Shown here: positions 12,230 to 23,648 of the stretch, piece after piece
How positions within the stretch are numbered: the stretch's first letter is position 1
How the letters are laid out: each line of letters begins with the position of its first letter
From: Bondarzewia mesenterica
Taxonomy: Eukaryota > Basidiomycota > Agaricomycetes > Russulales > Bondarzewiaceae
Reading direction: 5' to 3'
NCBI GenBank assembly: GCA_004802705.1
Contig: SGPL01000043.1
Coordinates: 1-64,000 of the forward strand
Length of the DNA stretch: 64,000 bases
Position numbers and translations under genes: made by a program
The notes under the pieces: model-generated
Database searches by the model: none
Told to the model about the DNA's origin: nothing
Seen by the model: the letters and a program-made list of their open reading frames with translations, nothing else

Positions 12230-14679
12230 ATGCAGAACTTCGCGATATTCTCTGCCGAGCACTCGTCTTTCATATCAACCAAATTCGAGACGGATGGGGT
12301 CCTAATTGTTCCNGAGTTCGACTTCATTGTTGTGGGAGGAGGCCCATCCGGATGTGCACTCGCCACACGTCTCGCGGAGGACGGAGAGTCCAGCGTGCTT
12401 CTGATTGAGCAGGGTACCACGTTCGTCCTCCCTNTTTTTCTCAAGGGGTCTCANGTGTTAATTTCGTGCTGTGCACTGCAGGGTGGATCAAAACCCGGAG
12501 CTACGCAACTGCGTCGACGCACCACTCCAAACGCGATCTCTTCATTTTTCCCAATACGATGCTCAATATCTGTCGAGTGTGGATGACTCTTTCACGGGTC
12601 GCAAAATAGATATCAACAGCGGTCTGTGTTCTCGGGCGTAAAACCTAGCTAAGCTTGTTGACTGATGTTAGCAGGCAAAGTACTAGGAGGATCCTCCTGT
12701 ATCAANTGGGCAATATGGACCCGCGGTCCCAAAGGTGAGCTACTAACACAAATCTGCAAATCTATATGATTCACAATGTTATGTGTGTCAAGACGATTAC
12801 GACCTGCTCGCAGATCTCGTTGACAACCCCTCATTCTCCTGGGACAATATGGCTAAAGTCTATGATCAGGTTCACAGTTAAAGCTATGCAGATGCGTACA
12901 TACTGACCAGGAATGGGCCAGATCGAGAAACGTTCTGGAGAATCCACCAATCCCATCTCAGTCCGCGCGATCTCTCAATCCCCTCGCATACAGCCGTGGT
13001 CCATTGCCGCTTCAGAGTCGTATAAGCAAGCCGGGTTTGTGCGATTTAATGACATCAATGGGGGAGAGATGTTGGGTTACACTGAACTTGTCGAGACGGT
13101 TGACGAGAAAGGCAAAAGGGTATCCGCGAACGAGTACTTCGGGATCCTTGATGCAGCGAGGGCCCGCTTGGAGGTGTGGACTGCGTTGCGTGTTGAAAAG
13201 GTCCTCTTCGAGACTGCGGAGGACAAAGGACTACAGGTGCATAAGGCCATCGGCGTTCAAACAGCGGCCGGCGCGATCCGTGCCAAGCGTGAAGTGGTGG
13301 GTTTTCGTTCTATAGTCTCGTTTAACCGCCATGCTCAGGTCTCCGAATTCAATACAGATCCTGACTGCCGGTGCTATCCAGAGCGCGTATCTGCTGCTGC
13401 TGTGCGTCCTCCACAATGACTTGTGCCTGAAACAATCTAAACAGTATTCATGAAGTTCTGGTATTGGCCCCGCAGCTCACCTCACCGAGCACGATATTGG
13501 CGTCATCCATGATTCCCCGAACGTCGGGCTACAGATGTGGGAGCATCCATTCCTAGACCTCGCGTAAGGAGTTCAGGCGATAGAATTGCTCATGACACTC
13601 ACGAACATGCAATATCGAAACAGCTTCAGGATAAAGCCAAAGAATCGCAGGGACACTGTGGAAGATCTTTCTAGTGTAAAGACAGCTGGCAGACACCTAG
13701 ATAGCTGGGCAAAGGAAGGCAGAGGAATGATGAGCGGTACAGTCATCTGGATTTGATCTCACCAGGGGCAGCATAGCTGATTTGGTTTTCAGGCCTGCCA
13801 TACGAATGGATCGGCCTTACTAATGCACAATCTACGATCGAGACCGTCCTCAAAGACGGTGAGATTTTGTAGACGCATGAGCGATGGTCATGATTCACTG
13901 ACAATCCACAGACGAATCTCTCTCCCCAACTGAACGACTCACCCTCATCCGGGCCGCGACCCCGCATTTCGAGAACTTCCTCTGCTACGGCCACGGTTTG
14001 ATCGCAGCCCCTGATCCACTGGAGTCGTCCTACATGTCCGTCACGACTGTCCTGTTGCGCCCGCGATCACGCGGTTCTGTGTCTTTGTCGCCGTCATCCA
14101 AATATGGTGCTGCGCCGGAGATGAAGATCGTCCTCAACCAATTGAAGGAGGTCGTGGATAAAGAGGTGATGATTCAAGCTGTGGACCGCGCGTTCGATAT
14201 CCTTCATGCGGACGCGTGGGAGGAATACCTTGAGACGAGAGAAAAGCCCGATCGAGAGGGGCTCTTAGAATTGATCAAGGGTAGTCTGCGCACCAGTCAG
14301 TTTCTAAAAGCTCTTTATCTTCTCCCGGTTTTCAAAATGACGTCTCGCATCACAGTGTGGCATTTCGGAGGGACATGCGCCATGACGACGAGATATGGTG
14401 AAGGCGTAGTCGACAACAGATTTCGTGTGCTAGGGGTTTCCGGTCTTCGTATTGCCGGTAAGCTGGTTTCGATTCGGTATAATCTCGCCGCCCTTTCAAT
14501 GTCGTCTCAGACACCAGTGTCATACCATTCCCCCTGGCTTCCCATACCCAAGCTATAGCATACGCCCTGGGAGAACAGGTACGTTCGTTCCGCCTCGCCT
14601 AGACTCTCTTACATAGACGCTCGTCCAGGCCTATCAGTTTGTCAAAGAAGACCGCGCAACCGCCACCATAGTTGCTTGA
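12230..14679 (+). CDS. GMC-family FAD oxidoreductase
   Basis: FAD-dependent alcohol/aldehyde oxidase or dehydrogenase of the glucose-methanol-choline family. The ADP-binding fold reads FDFIVVGGGPSGCALATRLA. Signature 1 is GKVLGGSSCI followed by WTRGPK, signature 2 ILTAGAIQSAYLLL. An intron starting at the GTGCGT after CTGCTGCT joins to give LSGIGPAAHLTEHDIGV. The active-site segment is VWHFGGTCAM, and the C terminus reads ASHTQAIAYALGEQAYQF, where the second catalytic position appears as His. About ten short introns are needed. No hydrophobic leader precedes the FAD fold (start MQNFAIFSAEHSS), so an intracellular enzyme, or a leader not recognised upstream, is possible. Several N bases occur. 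Aryl-alcohol oxidase and related GMC types cannot be told apart here. Confidence 0.82.
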
Positions 14680-14827
14680 TGAGGCAAACATTCAGAAATT
14701 CAGTTGTTCCCGTATTTCCGCGCTTCTAGCATGCACAAACATTGTAAACATACATATGCTCTGAAAGTATAAGAATACATCTTGGATTGTGTTTAGTCCA
14801 GGTTGAATAGCTGTGCTCTCAAAAGTC

Positions 14828-15687
14828 CTACAGCTTGGTCGTCACGGGCTGCATCTTGCTCAAGAATGCGGAGGCAATCATCCGGCCTGAGGCCTTGTCT
14901 GTGACCTTTTCGTGATGCACGTTAGAGTCGTGTCAGTCCTGTTCATGAGTGAGGCAAACGAACTTCACAGCGGGCGGTCATCACTCGACTTCCCAAAGTT
15001 ACGGACGTGCTGACGATTCGTAGACATGTTCCTCTATGAACGTGGGGGCAGCAATGAAAAAGGTGCGTAGATGATGTACGGTGTGATTCTAACTCACAGC
15101 GGGGCCGGAGCGTGATAGGTGATACTGAGGCCCTGTGTTACACCAACACCATTCACGTTCTCCACGAGGCCGAGGACGAGGAGGGGTGTACTTGCACAGC
15201 TGCAGCGGAAATTGAATCATGGAGGTCCACAATTACAAATCAATTCTGGGGCTTACTTGTCGATGAGGTATGCGATACACCCCCCCGTGCATCATGCCTG
15301 CGCCATTCAGCATGTCTTCACGAACAAATCAAATGGAGGTCAGATGGTGAATTCCTTCCATCCAGAGGAAGGAACGATGAGACTCGCACTTTTGCCAACG
15401 ACAACCTCGCAGACAGTTGTCGACTCCAATCTCCCGCCTGCGCCCTGTCTTCTGCCGACATTGACCTGAACGAACTTGACCGCCCTGCCCACGGAGTGTG
15501 CGAAGCAGTCCTGGTCGCCAACGCCATACCACGCGAAGGTGTTGTTGGTCAACCGCTTCACGCGATCCGGGGCGTTCCCCGCGACGTCTGAAATGTCGCC
15601 GCCGCAGTCTGGCATCGCATTTGGGTCAACCCATGGCTTGAACGCCTTTACAGACGACGGACGCTTGGATTGCGGTTCGTTCGACAT
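14828..15687 (-). CDS. hotdog-fold (PaaI/ACOT13-like) thioesterase, one-base frameshift
   Basis: Predicted acyl-CoA thioesterase. Exon 1 begins MSNEPQSKRPSSVKAFKPW and ends in STTVCEVVVGK. After an intron, MLNGAGMMHGG gives the active-site HGG loop. The frame then slips one base and continues CIAYLIDK. After the next intron come NCASTPLLVLGL and VNGVGVTQGLSITYHAPAP, and the last exon reads VTDKASGRMIASAFLSKMQP, ending TTKL and TAG. The slip is inside a run of seven C on the plus strand (15280-15286); six would restore the frame. The rest is intact and in the right order, so this may be a sequencing error. It converges with the upstream GMC gene (149-bp gap). Confidence 0.75.
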
Positions 15688-18068
15688 GCTGAGATCAGAG
15701 GTGGATGGGGTAGAGATCTGGTCGTCAGGAGGGCTATGATTGCATTATGAACACCGACAGCCTCGAATATTTGAATGCCGGCCCTGGGTGATTGAACTGC
15801 CTGGACAGAGTCCAAAAACTCGTTGCTTGCTTGATTCAGATCATGCAGCGGAGAGAAGGCACAGAAGAAGAAGAGAAGGCCGCGTAACTCACCATTGGAG
15901 GAGCGTGCGACGCGGACCCTACCGCGGTGTGGGTAGCACCCGCAAAAGTCCCGGTATTACTCGCTTGAGTCCACGAGAAAGAGAAAACACTGGGAAAGTA
16001 GACGGCAGTCGACGGATATAGCTCGTCATTTTACACGCCAATTGGTGCCGTGGAGACACGAATTTGTCATACATGCTCTGCAGTGACAAGACGCGGGATT
16101 TGATCATCTGGTGCTGGCTCGACGCTAAATTACATTCACAAGTAGTTTTCTATCACTTGCAAGTTCCTTGATGAATCAGTGGTCAACATGTGCAGGTTGA
16201 ACGGAACTTGAAGTAAGTACTCATGATTGTGGTTGTAATTGACGAGTCTGGACTCTGCAAGTCCTCTAAATTCTACTCAATGCAGCTTCAAGCGTGCCCT
16301 TTCTACTATTCGACAACAGTCTGCGCACAGCCTGGATATTACAACTGTAGGTCACATCGGTCAATGATGGAGTCTGGACATGGTTCAGATTCGCCCACCC
16401 ACAAGAACAGTAACACGTAAGATGATACAAGCCGGTAATTCCGGCGTGCTGTTCCACATGTGCAGTATGTCAATCCCATCGCCTTTCTATCCTGGATCAT
16501 GGATACTTGCAGGCCTAGGTTTCTGAGAGGGGGCCCGGGCAAGGTTTGCGGGGGGTTGCCTTCTCTGATTTTCGCGACCCAGTCAGATCAATGACTTGAG
16601 TCCTTCCTGCCATGCTTTCCTCTGGCTATGCAGGTAAGCCTTCTAGCGGGGCTGCGGTCGATCTTTGTGACACCACAGCTTTGTGGTTTGTTGTGATGCT
16701 GTCGCTTCGTGATTCCAGTACCCAAGTCTCGTCACCGAGCACCCCGATATCTTGTTGAAGGGCGTGTGATTGTCATCGAAGGTGAGCAGAGGTGAGCACG
16801 AGAGGTAACGTTGAACTTGTTCGAATACTCGAGATTTTGTGGCATCCTTGACTTCTTATAACAACGAAACTGCTCTTGTGTTCACTGTGACAGACTCGTT
16901 TCGCCGGTGTGGGCTTTTCTTGCTTTCAATTTCGAAGGTACCGGAAATGCTCCAATATGGATTTGACATCCATTTGCTTGAACAGGATCTCCTGTCCTAA
17001 CTCTGCACGATTTGTACCGCACTGTTCCGGCCGAACTGGCATGTGGTCTACCCTTGAAGGGCAGTGCTTACAGCTTCGGGACACATGCCCTCCAAACCAC
17101 ACACGAGTAGATCCATTAATGGTCTCCGAACCGTCCTCGAAAGAACTAAGTTCTTACACAGCCCCCTGCATCACGGTCATGAGACAATGCTCTCACTACG
17201 GATGCATCCAGTTGAGTAGACAATGATCAGGCTATACAATATTCTTCTCTTCATCATGATCAGTGCTCGTTATTAATGAGTGCAGATTCTCGTAGGAATG
17301 CGGCTTAGGGCAGGACAATCATCGGATTTTTGAACGAGAACGTAGAGAAAGCCAAGAAGAAGGGAATGTAAATAGAAGAGAAGAGTCAAGGTGGGATACC
17401 TGCGTATGCTTATGATCTACGTCTATAAGTGTTCTGTCTTACGCTGATATTGCCATCATGCCGCCTAGATCTATATCGTCCGACGAATCGCCGAGTCGTT
17501 CTTTTTGTTCAAGGCAAATCGTACATTTCAGCATAGCTGCATCCTTTTGAATGCGCTGTGTGCATGTGTCTCACTAATCGATGTGTAAACGGTGGGCACG
17601 GCCGTTTCGCAACGGGGATATCTGGATTGACAGCTCGGATCACATTCACGTACAATCTCGTACAGTATGCCTAATAAATGCTTAAACGATGTTTGCGATA
17701 GGGAAATGCCTATCGCAAACATCATCTAAGAATTTATCTAGTTGCTGGCGTAGATAAGTACTGCGCGTACAGTATATGTTTTTGCTACAAGCCTCACGAC
17801 GAGGGCGCACGGCATGGAAAACGCGGANGCACTTCTCNACAGCGTTACNGAACGGCATGTATGCACATGCATACTGAAGGCGAGAATTGGGAATGCTGTT
17901 GTCGGTCAATTTTCTTGAAGCTCAAGCATCCCGGAAAATACGTTTTCCTCGCGACGAGCCTACCCAGGCGCGGGTGCAACTTATGCACGAATATGTGGAC
18001 TTGAAAAATCAGTGTTCATATCAGACACCACACCGACACATTCCCCAAATACCATTGAACAATAATCA
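15688..18068. other. long gene-poor stretch
   Basis: About 2.4 kb without a supported gene. Short ORFs exist on both strands (for example near 16909-17226) but show no motif, codon continuity or splice pattern that I can connect. It contains the perfect hairpin at 17688-17723. The region may hold degraded coding sequence. Confidence 0.4.
17688..17723. repeat. perfect 15-bp inverted repeat (hairpin)
   Basis: The left arm GATGTTTGCGATAGG (17688-17702) and right arm CCTATCGCAAACATC (17709-17723) are exact reverse complements with a 6-nt loop. No coding frame runs through it with support. It could fold in RNA or be the relic of a small mobile element; its role is unknown. Confidence 0.9.
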
Positions 18069-19463
18069 CTATTTGCGTCTATCCCGACCATAGTGATCAT
18101 CATCGCGCTGCCTGGCNTTGCCCCGATCCTGCTCATAATCCTCTCGATGGTCCCTCTTGCTCGCTCTATCCCTATCTCGTGCCCCTTCCCTATTCCGCTC
18201 GCGATCCCGCTCATAATCACCGCCTCCCTCGTACTCTCTGTCCTTCCTACTGCTCCGACCAGGCGAAGGCGACCTTGACACTCTCCTCGAGGTCGTCCCA
18301 GAACGCGAANGCGACGAGTCTTTCCCACCCTTCCTAACCANGGGTACGTACCTCTTCTCCGGCCTGCTCTTGCGCTTCCTCGTGCTCCCGTCATCATATA
18401 CCTCCCTCTCCTTCGCCCCGATACCCAAAAGCGCTGGCCTGGCCTGGGGAAGCCATGGCTCTACTGGCCCCTTGTTCTTCCTGCTCGCNGCTGTTCCTTC
18501 TTTCCATCCCATCCCACGTAGCAAAGCTGCCCCGAACTGGGATACAGGTACTCGCTCGTAATCTTCTAAGGTCGCTGCATCTGGTAGCACGTCAATATCC
18601 TGCTTGAATGCATCTTCCTCAGTAGGCCGATGTCCTGACGCATTCCNTCCAGATGGTATGATGTCGATAACTGGCCCCTCNTCAGCACCGTCCTCCCCTC
18701 TGGCGTTCGCCAAGAGCGCACGTATCGCACGNTGTTCCTCCGTCACTTCCACCTTGACCTCTTCTCCAATAACCTCTGCCTTTACTTCCACCGACTCGGC
18801 TGTCATCCCTTCCCCATCTATTTCCACCTTCACCAGCTTCTTACGCACTTGGAGCCCTTCCAACTGCGGACCCGAGTTGATGGTATCCCTGGTACCCAAT
18901 CCTCCAACACTCCCATCCTCTCCTGTGCNGGCCTGTCCNCNAGGCGGGATATACGACAACACGGCACGTCGCTTACGTGCCATTTCACGCCAGTCGCGAT
19001 TCTGCAGCGCGGGGATGACAAGTGGCCCTTGTGTTTCCCGTTTCTTTTCGTGTAACCTGTATTTATCATTGAGAAATATTTTGGAGTAGATAGAAGGGAT
19101 TNGGGCATGGAAAAGGGCTTTTGTGAGTTGTGGACCTGATGACAAAGTATATGGGGAAGGNAATGTGACACACCGCTGTACACCAGATCGGTCAAACCCA
19201 GTAACAAGTTCATCTATTTGCTCATCATCCTCATCGCTNGAATCTGCTTCTCTCTGGAAATGCGTTCGTGCTTTCGGTTTCAACGCTGGTGAGGCACTTC
19301 TTGAGAGAGGGCTGCCTTCACGGGGANNAAAANTGTGTGCTAAGTGGCGCGGCAGTGCGGGGATCTTAAATCCTGAGTCTTTGTCAGAATCTACGCCGGT
19401 GGAAGTCCCACGAGAGGAAGGAGTAGGAGGACGGACNGTGAAGGAGACTTTGGGCTGGGACAT
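18069..19463 (-). CDS. spp2: pre-mRNA-splicing factor Spp2/GPKOW-like, G-patch
   Basis: Spp2-type proteins bind the DEAH helicase Prp2 through a G-patch and help activate the spliceosome. The start is MSQPKVSF. Conserved blocks in order are EDDEQIDELVTGFD, PLVIPALQNRDWRE, then the G-patch region VPVSQFGAALLRGMGWKEG and PRPALLGIGAKE-like sequence (here ARPALLGIGAKE). The C-terminal tail is rich in Arg/Asp/Ser repeats (RDRERNREGARDRDR), typical of splicing factors. The frame is open throughout, but the stretch between GVQR and LHEKKRETQ reads unlike the family and has GTGTGT...ACAG borders, so it is probably an in-frame intron. About a dozen N bases occur. The assignment is solid. Confidence 0.85.
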   Translation of the reverse strand: MSQPKVSFXVRPPTPSSRGTSTGVDSDKDSGFKIPALPRHLAHXFXPREGSPLSRSASPALKPKARTHFQREADXSDEDDEQIDELVTGFDRSGVQRCVTXPSPYTLSSGPQLTKALFHAXIPSIYSKIFLNDKYRLHEKKRETQGPLVIPALQNRDWREMARKRRAVLSYIPPXGQAXTGEDGSVGGLGTRDTINSGPQLEGLQVRKKLVKVEIDGEGMTAESVEVKAEVIGEEVKVEVTEEXRAIRALLANARGEDGAXEGPVIDIIPSGXNASGHRPTEEDAFKQDIDVLPDAATLEDYERVPVSQFGAALLRGMGWKEGTXASRKNKGPVEPWLPQARPALLGIGAKEREVYDDGSTRKRKSRPEKRYVPXVRKGGKDSSXSRSGTTSRRVSRSPSPGRSSRKDREYEGGGDYERDRERNREGARDRDRASKRDHREDYEQDRGXARQRDDDHYGRDRRK

Positions 19464-20276
19464 TGTGGTGGTTGGTGCTCAAGTACAAAGGCAGTCTCGG
19501 GTCCTCCAAGTGGCGTTGCCTTCGAGGACTTCTGACAGTGTGGGACCTGATTGGTAATACCATCGGCATGCCGTGCAGTTAACAACAACGCCATTGGTGG
19601 AGACGTCGCACTCACAAAAGTTTTTCTTCAGAAATGGTNAAGCAAGCAAGAATTTCAGGATGAAAGCTNAAAAAAAAAATCTTAGCGCAACCACTCCATC
19701 TATTCACGGAGGCCCAATTTCCTTCAAGAACTTNAGTCCAGCAAATCCTATATCTTGAACCAGACNGTTTCCAACCTGCCAAACTTCCGAGATCCATGTG
19801 GTTATCCTAAGTCTCCTGCATCTGCTTCATCTCACTGCTGTTACCCCCCNTNATCCAACCCCCCGCGCAGAGACAGTTCAATTTAAGCTGNGCCAACTTC
19901 ATGGTCACAACGATATTGATAATGCTCCAGGATTACCTCTCCTTGACTTCGAAGTCCTCTTGTAGCGGTGCTCGTGTGCATTCTTTGGCGAGCCTAGCTA
20001 GTACGCCGAGAAGTTGTTAGCGTGTCGATGTAATGTGATTGAGTACTGCTGAACCTTAGAAAGTCGTGTCTGAGAAGCTCTGTCTTTTTCTTAATGTANT
20101 CTGAGTGTTCCACGAGCGTNATGTGGAGCTTTGGATCTATTGGTGTGTGCGCGCAAGNAGTAGAAACGTGAAAACATGCGACATGATATAATCAACAAGA
20201 AGANCGGGTCTAACGAAAACATAGCAAGACACAGAAAGCAAATCCGACTTGACAGGCCTAGTGCATACCATGCATT
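19464..20276. other. intergenic, N-containing
   Basis: This lies between the minus-strand Spp2 start and the Cdc20 stop codon, so it holds the Spp2 promoter and the Cdc20 3' end. There is an A-run near 19671. No coding evidence. Confidence 0.4.
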
Positions 20277-22051
20277 TCATCGCAANGACAGTATCCCCGA
20301 TCCAGTAACACCTCCNCGCCCTTCCTTGCTGTTCTTCTTCTTCTTCTTCTTCTTCTCCACAGGTATTTCCCAGATGCGCCAAAATTTGAGGTTCTCATCG
20401 CCGGCACCAGTACAGACCATATCGCCCGCGGGACTGACAGCGCTGAACAACACGCGCGAGTCATGGGCATCCCGAATCTCTGCTACGCGTTCGAGGGAGG
20501 GATATGCATGTACCATGATCGAGTTGGTCGGGTAACCGTGTGTCGTTAAAAATTCTTTCTTGTGCGGCGCCCACTGNACTGATGTCACCTGCGACGGCGT
20601 CTTGAGGGAATGCAGTCGTGCACCCGTCGTGCTGTTCCAAATGTTAACCATAGCGTCGTTTGTACCGCCGCCGCTGGCGAGAAGGGAAGGTTGCCATGGG
20701 CACCAAGCGATGGCCTGCAAATCACTCAATAACAGGTCAGTTCTCCCCATCAAAAAGACGCACCTTGACCGCGGCTGTATGATTTCTCTTCGTCCACTTC
20801 GCCACACNTCTTGAACCTTCTGTCACATCTCCAATTCTACCATCCCATATATTGACAACATTATCGTTCCCTCCGCTTGCCAAGAGTTCCCCATCTTCCC
20901 TCCATTTGAGCCCACACACCTCCCCAACATGTCCAATAAGTTCCATTACCTTGTGCCGGGCGATGCGGACATCGTGATGCCAGATGCTGCCGTCGCCACA
21001 GCCCGAACTGAGGACATGGCCGTTCCAGCTGAGCGTTGCGACCTGGTTCTGGTGCCCGATCATGGTTCGTAGCTTCTGCCCTGACTCGACATCCCAGAGA
21101 TCCACCTCGCCTGTTCCATTTCCAACGCCCAGGAATGTGCCATCTTTAGAGAAGTCAACGGAGGAAACGTACGTCCCTTCAAAAGCGTCTCCGACATGCA
21201 CCACAGCACCTGTGTCCGCTTCCCAGATATATACACTCTCTCCAAGAGCGACAGCAACTACGTTGTGCACAGACCAGCTGATCAGGTTGAGATAGAAGTC
21301 ATCGGTCATGCCGGGCGCATCAAGGACCCGTTCCGGCTGTGTAGCAATTTTGCGGGTCTTGTTCGTCACGGTGCCCTTAGAAGACGGCAGCGAACCTGGA
21401 CGAGCGTACAGTGGACGCGCAAATTCGCGCTGCTGCGCCAGGGTGGTATCGGATGCTGCCGGTGGGGCTTCATGGTACGCGAGGACGCGTCTGTTTAGTG
21501 GTACGCCGGTCGCTGCTACCAGACGGGCAGTATGTCCAGGAGATGCGGATTTGGGATTAAGAGACATCGCATCAAGTGTAGCTGCAACGTCAGTCTCCTC
21601 ACGAGTTGTGATGAAGCGATCTCGGGGGTCACGCTGCTCAGTCAGTGTTATACAGCGAAAATGAATGTTGCAAGCACGATAGACGGCGCACCTTGACGCT
21701 GGGGGGTTGAGACTGAGACCTCTTCACCTCCGTTTTGGGTGGTGGGATGTAGTCCCTAGACACAACATCCATCTTGGACTCGATTCCACCTTTCCTGATG
21801 ACGCCTATGCTCGCCTGTCGCTTCAGAGTGGCCGAAACAGGGATGCTCCCCGTCGTAGCTCTTTTCAGAGGCGACGAGGGGCGCGAAAGAAAGGGATTTG
21901 GGGTTTCCAAGACGGTATGCCTGGAAGATTTCTTTGTTGGTGACGAGATATAGACATTGTTGAAGCTAGAAATGACGGAGGGGGTAAGTGTTGTCTTGGA
22001 AGCATCTGAACGCGACCGATGTCGAGAGGGTGTCTTTGGATTGTAAGGCAT
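20277..22051 (-). CDS. cdc20: Cdc20/Slp1-type APC/C activator, WD40
   Basis: This is an activator and substrate receptor of the anaphase-promoting complex. The N-terminal part is basic and Ser-rich (MPYNPKTPSRHRSRSD). After an intron a C-box-like RDRFITTREE is followed by the family block QPERVLDAPGMTDDFYLNLI and WSVHNVVAVALGESVYIWEA; the PERVLDAPG form points to Cdc20 rather than Cdh1. Seven WD40 blades follow, with SGGNDNVVNIWDGR, AIAWCPWQPSLLASGGGTND and SAVSPAGDMVCTGAGDENLK. The chain ends in SGILSLR, whose last Leu-Arg resembles the IR tail that docks on APC/C. Unusual: a run of seven Lys just before the tail, coded by a trinucleotide repeat. Introns lie between PPSVKV and RDRF and before AIAWCPW. 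Confidence 0.9.
20332..20355 (-). repeat. (TTC)8 microsatellite coding for polylysine
   Basis: Eight perfect TTC units on the plus strand read as AAG (Lys) codons in the minus-strand Cdc20 frame. They sit between the last WD40 blade and the C-terminal Leu-Arg. Length changes would keep the reading frame. Confidence 0.9.
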
Positions 22052-22388
22052 TTTTTTTGTGGGGAGAAGAGCTTCCTAGAATTGTTCTGTTATCAGAAGA
22101 AGATTATATGACAGAGCGGATTGGAGATGTAAATAAGATAGAAGTCAGGAGGAAGGCGATCGTGAGGCCTCTGCAACGCGGTACTGACGCGCAAAAGTTC
22201 AACATCACGTGTCTGAAGCGCGACCGCTCAGGTGATCGTTCCTCGCGCTATTCGTTGAAATTATTGGTCGCCTTGGCATGGTGTAGGCGATAGATTCCAC
22301 ATTGATGTTTAATAGATGACATTTCCCGCATACCCTTACTACGATCATATAGAGGAAACCTGGAACACCAACGCGCATGGATATCATC
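22052..22388. other. short intergenic gap
   Basis: Contains the Cdc20 upstream region and the 3' end of the membrane-protein gene, both minus strand. No gene seen. Confidence 0.45.
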
Positions 22389-23648
22389 TCACATCCTCAC
22401 GCTAGAAACAACGCCCACGCTGCGCGTCCTCGTTCGCCTGTTTGAGCTCGTACTCACCGGTCTCGTATACGCATACAGAGATTCGGCATCCCAGAAGCCC
22501 TCTTCCCCGATCGTGGTCAGTACGCTTGGCGCCTGGCTCTGCCGTGTGCTCGCCACAATGGACACCGGAGCGCTGCGCATCCGTCGGTGTCCCCCGCGTA
22601 AGGTCGATGCTGTTGTATTTCTGGACAAGGACTGGCCCGTAATTGATGTCGTGTCAGATGCAAATGATACCCTGTTGTGCGCCATATTCTGCTGGGCGAG
22701 ATTGTCTGAAGGTGCGAGAAGAACGCTTGAATACTGGGGAGGAATATCAGGAGCAGGAGCAGCCGGAGGCGGAAAAGAAGGGACGGCGCTTGGCGGAGGG
22801 CTGGGGAAGGCAGAGAGCAAATCCAAAGACGTGAATGGTGGAGATAGGGACCCAGAATCGGTGCTTGACGCAGAGCGCGTCGGTGAAATCTGACCAGACT
22901 TAAGAGCGGCGAAATTCTCGCCCGGTTGGCCAAACTGAGAACCGGCAGCGAAACCATTGGGCACAGACTCCTCCTTGAGTACCTTCGAGTCAAACCGTCC
23001 GAATCGGCTCCTACGCCTCTTGAGCGCGCTACTGGTAAGCTTGGCAATAGCCACGCAGGCCATGAGGCCGACGATAATGCTGAGGATGGCGGCGATCACC
23101 GCAACTTTGGCCTTCTCGTGCGGAGTGAGCTCAGGCTCTAAAAGGGAGTCTTTCGAGCCAGAAGCCATGACTGTGTCCGTCGGAGAAGGTAAATCTGAGT
23201 CCAGATCAGTGTAAAAAGCCTGAGAAGATTGGGGCATGCCGCCAGTAGTCGTTCCGTGGTTCGTCTGCGTGGGCGTGGGCGTAGACTGACCGGTAGTTAC
23301 ATAGGTAGAGTACATGGCCTCGGCAGGTGATGACTGTGAAACCTCGTGCGAGACATTAGGTATGTTGGAGGGTGCGGGAATATCAGAGCTGAGAACAGAA
23401 GGGGCAATGTTGACCAGTTGGACGGTGACCGGCGTGACATGGTCAATCTGGCGTTTGATGTCCATGCCTCCTACGCGCATCGGAGAAGAGGGATCGCCTC
23501 CATAATCCAAGTCAGACATTACGTCCCTTCGGCGTGCAGGTATGATGCCAACATAGGGAGGTTCACCGGGAGACAGAGAATAAGGCGCACCGAGCACAGG
23601 CAGAGTGACCGCAAGAAAGAGAAAAGAGAGATATCGCGAGTCGATCAT
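22389..23648 (-). CDS. single-pass type I membrane protein, unknown function
   Basis: A single 419-codon exon. Residues 1-20 form a signal peptide (YLSFLFLAVTLPVLG, cleavage likely before APYS). A Ser/Thr/Pro-rich extracellular part of about 160 residues follows. Residues about 182-203 form one membrane helix (VAVIAAILSIIVGLMACVAI) with a basic stop-transfer KRRRSRFGRF after it. The cytoplasmic tail of about 200 residues is Pro/Ser-rich, ending VSTSSNRRTRTRSVGVVSS. This architecture is common among fungal wall-stress or mid2-like sensors, but no sequence motif supports that role, so the function is left open. Confidence 0.75.
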   Translation of the reverse strand: MIDSRYLSFLFLAVTLPVLGAPYSLSPGEPPYVGIIPARRRDVMSDLDYGGDPSSPMRVGGMDIKRQIDHVTPVTVQLVNIAPSVLSSDIPAPSNIPNVSHEVSQSSPAEAMYSTYVTTGQSTPTPTQTNHGTTTGGMPQSSQAFYTDLDSDLPSPTDTVMASGSKDSLLEPELTPHEKAKVAVIAAILSIIVGLMACVAIAKLTSSALKRRRSRFGRFDSKVLKEESVPNGFAAGSQFGQPGENFAALKSGQISPTRSASSTDSGSLSPPFTSLDLLSAFPSPPPSAVPSFPPPAAPAPDIPPQYSSVLLAPSDNLAQQNMAHNRVSFASDTTSITGQSLSRNTTASTLRGGHRRMRSAPVSIVASTRQSQAPSVLTTIGEEGFWDAESLYAYTRPVSTSSNRRTRTRSVGVVSSVRM

